Origin: Eubacteriales bacterium
Lineage (GTDB): Bacteria > Bacillota > Clostridia > Eubacteriales > Anaerofustaceae
Assembly: GCA_024685545.1 (NCBI GenBank)
Contig: JAIKVR010000066.1
Span: 1-64,000, forward strand
Reading direction: 5' to 3'
DNA: 64,000 bases
Positions 58,033 through 64,000 of the stretch are shown in pieces. The position numbers and the translations under genes are program-made. Every line of letters begins with the position of its first letter. Position 1 is the stretch's first letter. The notes under the pieces are model-generated. The model saw only the letters and a program-made list of their open reading frames with translations. It did not search any database and was not told the DNA's origin.

Positions 58033-58677
58033 ATGAAAGGCTTATTCGTAAAAGACCTGCTTATACTGAAAAATCAGAAGAGGAATTTCCTGATTCTTCC
58101 CGCAATAATCATAATGTATTCTTTTATGGGCATGGGCGGTGTCATCATGGAATTTATGGGGCTCATCATGCTGATGTATGCGAATGGCACCATCGCCTAC
58201 GACGAATTCGACAACGGGGCGGCATTCCTGTTTACGATGCCATTCACCAGAAAGCAGTACGTGCTGGAAAAGTATCTCTTCACGATTGCCGCGGGAATCA
58301 CCGGCATTATCGCAGGAGTCATAGCCGTCCTCATAAGCGGTATTTTCACGGTAAAGATACCCTTTGACGAGATTGCAGTCAACTCTGCAGCAGCTGTCCT
58401 CCTCTGTGCTATGACCAATTCTGTGATGCTGCCCGTAACGCTAAAGTACGGATCTGAGAAGAGCAGGACGGTGATGATGGTAGTATTCGGCGGGCTGACG
58501 GCGGCAGGTGTCCTCATCCTGAAGATGTTTCCGGAAATTGCAGAAGGGTCAATCACTGAGTTTCCAGATACTCTGAACCTTCCTTTGCTCATCATAGCCT
58601 GTGCAGCTCCTTCCGCAGTCATGCTTTGCATATCCTGCGCGGTCTCAGCCGGAATCATGGAAAAGAAGGAATTCTAG
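58033..58677 (+). CDS. ABC-2 type transporter permease
   Basis: Six-TM-like hydrophobic pattern, ends/starts abutting the ATPase gene. Confidence 0.8.
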   Translation: MKGLFVKDLLILKNQKRNFLILPAIIIMYSFMGMGGVIMEFMGLIMLMYANGTIAYDEFDNGAAFLFTMPFTRKQYVLEKYLFTIAAGITGIIAGVIAVLISGIFTVKIPFDEIAVNSAAAVLLCAMTNSVMLPVTLKYGSEKSRTVMMVVFGGLTAAGVLILKMFPEIAEGSITEFPDTLNLPLLIIACAAPSAVMLCISCAVSAGIMEKKEF

Positions 58678-58779
58678 CCTCGTTCTCAGAGAAACGCCGG
58701 AAAAGCCTTGCTCCTTTCTTATTAACTGCGATGATAGTATGTGGTAATATATTACTGGTTACGACAGAAAGGAATAGCG

Positions 58780-59358
58780 ATGGCATATTGGCTTGTGGAC
58801 TACGAAAATGTAAAGGTCTCCGGACTGGACGGGCTGACCTCCCTCACAGATAAAGATACAGTCTGCATATTCTACAGCGAGAACTCCGACAGCATGACCT
58901 TCGGCCTGCATAAACGGCTGATGATGTCGAGAGCGGAGGTGCAGTACCAGAAGGTGGAGGTGGGCACGAAGAACGCCCTGGACTTCCAGCTCTCTACATA
59001 CCTCGGCTGGCTGATAAAGGGGAACGGCAACGGATCGGATAACTACTACGTCGTCACAAAGGACCAGGGGTTCTCCGTACTAAGCAAGTACTGGGCGAGA
59101 TATAACGTGAACGTACAGATCGTGATCAACTGCAGCGGTACAAACAGACAGGATGAGCACACAACCCTAAGACAGAAGGCAGAACAGGTCCTGCACAATG
59201 CGGAGGATGTAGACATAGTGGTCAGGCTCATAGAGAACTATAAAACGAAGCAAGGCATCAACAATGCCCTCGTAAAGCATTATAAGGACGGCAGAAGGGT
59301 CAAGGAAATATATACGGCTATCAAGCCGCTGATCGCCGACAAAAAGGGCAGGGACTGA
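58780..59358 (+). CDS. PIN/NYN-like domain protein
   Basis: WLVDYENVKVSGL, KNALDFQLSTYLG, YVVTKDQGFSVLSKYW acidic motifs. Confidence 0.75.
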   Translation: MAYWLVDYENVKVSGLDGLTSLTDKDTVCIFYSENSDSMTFGLHKRLMMSRAEVQYQKVEVGTKNALDFQLSTYLGWLIKGNGNGSDNYYVVTKDQGFSVLSKYWARYNVNVQIVINCSGTNRQDEHTTLRQKAEQVLHNAEDVDIVVRLIENYKTKQGINNALVKHYKDGRRVKEIYTAIKPLIADKKGRD

Positions 59359-59586
59359 CATACCGCAACATACAGGGTTGTAAGGACTATATTGAATTCT
59401 CTTTCAAAAACAGAATATCAAATCACACACGGCGGTTTCCGAGTCCCGGGATTGCCGTGTTATTCGGCATTTTTTCGTAAAATGTCGAATATTTACCCAT
59501 CATTCGTTGACCGTAGGCTGTTTTTCTAATACAATATTTAATGATAGATTAATGCATTAATACATGGAAAAGGAAAGGGTATTTGT

Positions 59587-60372
59587 ATGAATTCAAATCT
59601 TAAAGACAAAGTAGTTCTGGTCACCGGCGCTACCGGCGGAATCGGAAAAGAAGTCGCGGAAGCGTTCCTGGCAGAAGGAGCGAAAGTCGCAATGACATCC
59701 CGCACACAGGCTAAGCTTGACGCTCTCGTAGCTGAGCTCGGAGCCCCCGCGGATCATGTCGCCACATTCATCGTGGACGTAAGCAAGGAAGAAGAAGTCA
59801 AGGCAGCTATCGAAGGCGCCATCGCCAAGTGGGGTTCACTGGATGTTCTCGTCAACAACTCCGGTGACAACGGCAATTACAAGCCCATCGTAGATCTTAC
59901 AAAGGAAGACTTCCTGAAGGTCTATGATGTTAACGTCTTCGGCCTCGTATACAGCATGAAATATGCCATTCCTCAGATGAGGAAGCAGGGCAAAGGCGCA
60001 GTCGTCAACATCACCAGCGAAGGCGAATTCGTAGGCGCCGCAGGAATGGCTCCCTACTGCTCCTCCAAGCACGCCGCAGGCGGACTTTCCAAGTGCGTCG
60101 CTCTGGAAGTAGCCAAGGAGAACATCCGCGTCAACACCATCTGCCCGGGCGCTGTCGACACCCCGATGATGCGTCGTATCGAAGAGCAGTGGCTCGGCAA
60201 GGGCTACACCCGCGAGCAGGCTCTGGCCACTTTCGCCGCCCAGTATCCTGACGGCAAGTACGCAGATCCCAAGGAAGTCGCCACAGCCACCGTGTTCCTG
60301 GCATCCGATTTGGCCGGCCACATCAACGGAGCTTCCATCCGCATCGATGGCGGCAAGGTCGCTATGGGCTGA
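59587..60372 (+). CDS. SDR family oxidoreductase
   Basis: VTGATGGIGKEVAEAF, LVNNSGDNG, YCSSKHAAGGLSK (YxxxK), NTICPGAVDTPMM. Confidence 0.93.
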   Translation: MNSNLKDKVVLVTGATGGIGKEVAEAFLAEGAKVAMTSRTQAKLDALVAELGAPADHVATFIVDVSKEEEVKAAIEGAIAKWGSLDVLVNNSGDNGNYKPIVDLTKEDFLKVYDVNVFGLVYSMKYAIPQMRKQGKGAVVNITSEGEFVGAAGMAPYCSSKHAAGGLSKCVALEVAKENIRVNTICPGAVDTPMMRRIEEQWLGKGYTREQALATFAAQYPDGKYADPKEVATATVFLASDLAGHINGASIRIDGGKVAMG

Positions 60373-60410
60373 TCCGTCAGAATACAGCACATTATAGAAT
60401 ATCTTTCACC

Positions 60411-60434
60411 CCGGCCTCAGGCCGGGGTTTTATT
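60411..60434 (+). terminator. Intrinsic terminator
   Basis: CCCCGGCCTCAGGCCGGGG TTTTATTT. Confidence 0.82.
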
Positions 60435-60512
60435 TATACCATTCCAGTTAGTGCTTCCATGTGCGTTTTTCCTTAAATTATCATAGAAATTCTATTTTTT
60501 TTCTTTTCCCTA

Positions 60513-60541
60513 TTGTAATATTATGCAATGATACTTATAAT
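60513..60541 (+). promoter_or_regulatory. argGH promoter
   Basis: TTGTAA, 17-nt spacer, TATAAT. Confidence 0.6.
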
Positions 60542-60581
60542 TATGCGAAACACACGTTTTAACGTTGAGGAGGAAACCGAA

Positions 60582-61799
60582 ATGAAGCAGAAGATCGTTT
60601 TAGCATATTCAGGAGGGCTGGACACCAGCACCATCGTTCCCTGGCTGAAGGAGAATTACGACTGCGAGGTGCATTGCGTCTGCGTGGACGTGGGGCAGGT
60701 CGCTCCGGGAGAGGCAGAACAGATCATCGAGCGCGCCAAGAAGATCGGCGCTGATTCAGTTGTCGTGGCCGACGCAGTTGATGAGCTGGTCGAGGATTTT
60801 ATCTGGCCCATGCTCAAGAGCGGCGCCATATACGAAGATAAATACCTGTTGGGCACTTCCATCGCACGTCCGCTCATCGCTGAAAAGCTGGTGGACCGCG
60901 CCAAGGAGATCGGTGCAGACTACATCGCTCACGGCGCCACGGGCAAGGGCAATGATCAGGTACGTTTCGAACTGGCGATAATGGCCCTGGCCCCCGAGAT
61001 AAAAGTAATCGCCCCCTGGAGGATCTGGGACATCACTTCCCGCGAGGACGCATATGCCTTCTGCCAGAAGCACGGGATCACACTCAATGTCTCGCTGGAT
61101 GAAAGCTACTCCATGGATGAGAATATCTGGCATCTTTCCCATGAAGGACTCGACCTCGAAGATCCTGTCAATGTCCCCAAATACGACAAAATACTCACTC
61201 TCAGCCAGGATCCCATGAAGGCTCCTGACGAAGCAGTGTGCATTACGATAGAATTCGAAAAAGGCGTTCCCGTGGGAGTGAATGGCGAAAAGATGAAAGC
61301 CGCAGAAATAGTCAGGAAGCTCAACAAGCTCGGTGGAGAAAACGGCATCGGCATTGAGGACATGGTGGAGAACCGCGTCGTCGGCATGAAATCCCGCGGC
61401 ATCTACGAGACCCCGGGAGGCACTCTGCTCTTCAAGGCTCATAAACAGCTTGAGGAGATGTGTCTGGACAGGGAGACGGCTTCCTTCAAGAGGACAGTAG
61501 CCCTTAAATACGCAGACCTGGTTTATGAGGGCAAGTGGTTCGGAGCTCTCAGGGAAGCGCTGGACAAATTCATCGACGAAACACAGAAACACGTCACGGG
61601 CAAGGTCGGCCTTAAGCTCTACAAAGGCAACATAATCCCCAACGGCACATTCCCCGAATACTCCCTCTACGATAAGAATATCGCCTCCTTCGCCATGGGC
61701 GACATGTTCCATCCTGCAGACGCCGAAGGATTCATAAGGCTCTATGGACTCCCTCTCAAGATCAAAGCCCTGGCAGAAAAGAATTATGAAAACAAATAG
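60582..61799 (+). CDS. argG: Argininosuccinate synthase
   Basis: VLAYSGGLDTSTIVPWLKE, HGATGKGNDQVRFE. Confidence 0.95.
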   Translation: MKQKIVLAYSGGLDTSTIVPWLKENYDCEVHCVCVDVGQVAPGEAEQIIERAKKIGADSVVVADAVDELVEDFIWPMLKSGAIYEDKYLLGTSIARPLIAEKLVDRAKEIGADYIAHGATGKGNDQVRFELAIMALAPEIKVIAPWRIWDITSREDAYAFCQKHGITLNVSLDESYSMDENIWHLSHEGLDLEDPVNVPKYDKILTLSQDPMKAPDEAVCITIEFEKGVPVGVNGEKMKAAEIVRKLNKLGGENGIGIEDMVENRVVGMKSRGIYETPGGTLLFKAHKQLEEMCLDRETASFKRTVALKYADLVYEGKWFGALREALDKFIDETQKHVTGKVGLKLYKGNIIPNGTFPEYSLYDKNIASFAMGDMFHPADAEGFIRLYGLPLKIKALAEKNYENK

Positions 61800-63183
61800 C
61801 GGAAAGATGTGGGCGGGGCGCTTCAGCGGCGAGAACGAAAAGCTGACGGATATATTCGACTTCTCCATCGGTTTTGACAAACGCCTGGCTCCGTATGATA
61901 TAGAAGGGTCTGTAGCTCATGTAAAGATGCTCTGCAAGCAGGGCTTCATTTCCGCAGAGGACACTGAAAGGATCGTTTCTGCCCTGACACAGCTCAGGGA
62001 TGAACTCGCTTCCGACGACAGCATGCTGACGGATGGCGATTATGAAGACATCCACATGGCTGTCGAAGCCATCATCACGGATCGGATAGGCGAACCCGGA
62101 CAGCGCATCCACACAGGGAGAAGCCGCAACGATCAGGTGGCTCTGGATATGAGGATGTTCGTTATAGACCAGTGCGGGATCCTTGAAAACAAGCTAAAAA
62201 CACTCATCAGCGTGCTTCTTGACAAAGCGGAAGACAATGCAGATGCGGTGATGCCTGGCTTTACTCATGTGCAGAAGGCTCAGGCTGTCACCTATGGGCA
62301 TTACCTTAACGCCTACTCTGAGATGTTCTTCCGCGATATCTCCCGCCTTCAGGACGTAGCAATGCGGACTGACGAGATGCCGCTCGGAGCCGGTGCGCTG
62401 GCTGCCAGTACGCTGGAGCTTGATAATGATTATGTTGCGGAGCTGCTCGGCTTCAAGACAGTATCGAAAAACAGCCTGGACGCGGTCTCCGACAGGGATT
62501 ACTGCATCGAGTTCCTTTCGACGCTGAGCATGGTGATGATGCACCTGAGCCGTTTCTGTGAAGAGATAGTATGGTGGGCAAGCGAGGAGTTCGCCTATAT
62601 AAAAGTATCGGACGGCTACTCCACAGGATCCTCCATGATGCCCCAGAAACGGAACCCGGACGTTGCCGAGCTGATAAGAGGAAAAACGGGACGCGTTTAC
62701 GGAGATCTCATGGCGATGCTTACCGTCATGAAGGGCATCCCTATAGCCTATGACAAAGATATGCAGGAGGACAAGGAAGCCGTCTTCGACGCGGTGGACA
62801 CCGCGGACATATGTCTGACGATATTTACCGGCATGGTCAAGGACATTTCGGTAAATAAAGAAAAAATGAAGAGAGCCGTAGAGGAAAGCTTCATGGATTC
62901 CACTGATGCGGCGGAATACCTTGTCAGGAAGGGCTGCCCGTTCAGGCATGCTCATTTCATCATCGGTGGACTCGTCGGTCTTGCCGAAAAGCAAGGCATA
63001 TGGCTCAGGGATCTATCCGAAGACGACCTCAAAGCCGCCTGCGGGGAATACTACGATCCCGGTATCAGGAAGGCCTTCAATGCGGCTGGCAACCTTAAAA
63101 ACAAGCCTTCCGCCCTCTCACCCGCACCGGAAAAGGTCATTGCCTATGTGAAAGCCGCAAAGGAAAAGCTCGCAGGCTTGTAA
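61786..63183 (+). CDS. argH: Argininosuccinate lyase
   Basis: MWAGRFSGENEKL, HTGRSRNDQVALDMR, GSSMMPQKRNPD signature. Confidence 0.95.
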   Translation: MKTNSGKMWAGRFSGENEKLTDIFDFSIGFDKRLAPYDIEGSVAHVKMLCKQGFISAEDTERIVSALTQLRDELASDDSMLTDGDYEDIHMAVEAIITDRIGEPGQRIHTGRSRNDQVALDMRMFVIDQCGILENKLKTLISVLLDKAEDNADAVMPGFTHVQKAQAVTYGHYLNAYSEMFFRDISRLQDVAMRTDEMPLGAGALAASTLELDNDYVAELLGFKTVSKNSLDAVSDRDYCIEFLSTLSMVMMHLSRFCEEIVWWASEEFAYIKVSDGYSTGSSMMPQKRNPDVAELIRGKTGRVYGDLMAMLTVMKGIPIAYDKDMQEDKEAVFDAVDTADICLTIFTGMVKDISVNKEKMKRAVEESFMDSTDAAEYLVRKGCPFRHAHFIIGGLVGLAEKQGIWLRDLSEDDLKAACGEYYDPGIRKAFNAAGNLKNKPSALSPAPEKVIAYVKAAKEKLAGL

Positions 63184-63210
63184 TGAAAAGACCTGCATAA
63201 CTGTACTTAC

Positions 63211-63246
63211 GCCACGCTACGTTTATAAGTAGCGTGGCGTTTTATT
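63211..63246 (+). terminator. Intrinsic terminator
   Basis: ACGCCACGCTACgtttataaGTAGCGTGGCGTTTTATTTT. Confidence 0.85.
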
Positions 63247-63543
63247 TTCACCTATTCACCCCCAATTCTATACAGCATGGCACAGTAAAACACACTATAT
63301 TAATTATATTGCTGTTTCCATTCTCATATTCTAACTGTGCGAATCACCTACAATACTCAGATAATATCTGGGCCCATAACTGTTGTGATACCGATGGATA
63401 TCCTTTGGACTTAAAGTACGACATGACTTCATAAGCATTTATATTTTAATTATCCACGAAAAAAGGTGCAGCCTTTTCCCGACTGCACCGAACCATTCTA
63501 ATTATCTTTTACAGCCGACCTACAGGGTGGCTTTCGTTTCTGC

Positions 63544-64000
63544 TTACAGATTCATCAGCTCGTCATAATCAATTTTGTCGAAGTCGTCCGTGACGTATTT
63601 ATACGGCAGTACCTTGTTTGTATAGGTATCCATATAGAGGATATTGTTATTCTCCATCTCGGTATAATCCACTTCAAAGGTATGCGAATATGCCTTTCTT
63701 CCTGACCATTCTTCTGTATCCGGGATTTCCGGGAAATCTACCGTGAACGTGAACTTGCCGATCTGTATCTGTGCCTTATAATCGGTGACGACGCCTCCTT
63801 CGGAGTATTCGCTGAAAAACTGCCCCATCGTGAAGCGGTAATCACCATCGAGATAGGAAAAGACGATGAAGTTGAGCTGGCCATCGTTGTTGTTCACCCA
63901 TATCCCGTCCAGTATGCCCCACATCCATGAGAGATTCCCGTAGAATAGCTTTTCGTTCACCTCGTCAAGATCCTCGCCAATATAGGTAAATTCCTGTACG
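63544..64000 (-). CDS. Hypothetical protein, 5' end beyond the window
   Basis: Open frame from 63544 continues upstream of GTG 63960 (...VQEFTYIGEDLDEVNEKLFYG...) to the window edge. Confidence 0.55.
   Translation of the reverse strand, partial: VQEFTYIGEDLDEVNEKLFYGNLSWMWGILDGIWVNNNDGQLNFIVFSYLDGDYRFTMGQFFSEYSEGGVVTDYKAQIQIGKFTFTVDFPEIPDTEEWSGRKAYSHTFEVDYTEMENNNILYMDTYTNKVLPYKYVTDDFDKIDYDELMNL

Noticed and set aside
60513-60545. Possible ARG box near the argG promoter (ATGCAATGATACTTATAATTATG)
   Set aside because: Matches the ARG-box core only weakly; not good enough to report as an operator.
60756-61880. 374-aa minus-strand ORF
   Set aside because: Antisense to argG/argH with low-complexity shadow-like composition; codon-pattern artefact of the strong coding strand.
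62194-62994. 266-aa minus-strand ORF
   Set aside because: Antisense to argH; shadow ORF.
1-64000. CRISPR arrays, tRNA or rRNA genes, prophage modules
   Set aside because: No regular short repeats with spacers, no tRNA-like or rRNA-like segments, and no phage structural genes were recognised by eye; a dedicated scan (tRNAscan-SE, Infernal) would be decisive.

Overview
The window looks like a Bacillota (Clostridia-like) chromosome segment; the taxonomy is inferred from gene content only. No tRNA, rRNA or CRISPR array was recognised. Main blocks: (i) a tnpB-only IS200/IS605-type element inserted in a lipoprotein signal-peptide region (about 0.14-1.58 kb); (ii) an arginine-linked operon (8.6-18.1 kb: M20 amidohydrolase, polar amino-acid ABC transporter, argF, carA, carB) with ARG-box-like operators, in which the CarB ORF is fused to a DapF-like domain whose first catalytic Cys is Ala; (iii) an AT-rich accessory patch (18.2-21.9 kb) with an ECF sigma/anti-sigma pair, an amidase gene with a stop at codon 2, and a recombinase remnant; (iv) a TrpXYZ-type ABC transporter preceded by what looks like a complete ribosome-mediated attenuator with a Tyr-rich 39-aa leader peptide (25.82-26.07 kb); (v) a cobalamin cluster with three candidate cobalamin riboswitches controlling an Opp/Nik-type ABC operon, a BtuF-like protein, and an undescribed pair of small basic ORFs plus a TIM-barrel protein; (vi) a pyr operon (pyrC-carB-pyrK-pyrD-pyrF-pyrE-pyrB) in which PyrB carries a PyrI-type zinc domain and no carA is adjacent; (vii) a GntR/ABC operon with a 39-bp nested palindromic operator; (viii) argGH. 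The strongest candidates for new biology are the Tyr attenuator, the CarB-DapF fusion, and the cobalamin-riboswitch small-ORF operon. All calls come from reading the sequence; no database or folding searches were run.
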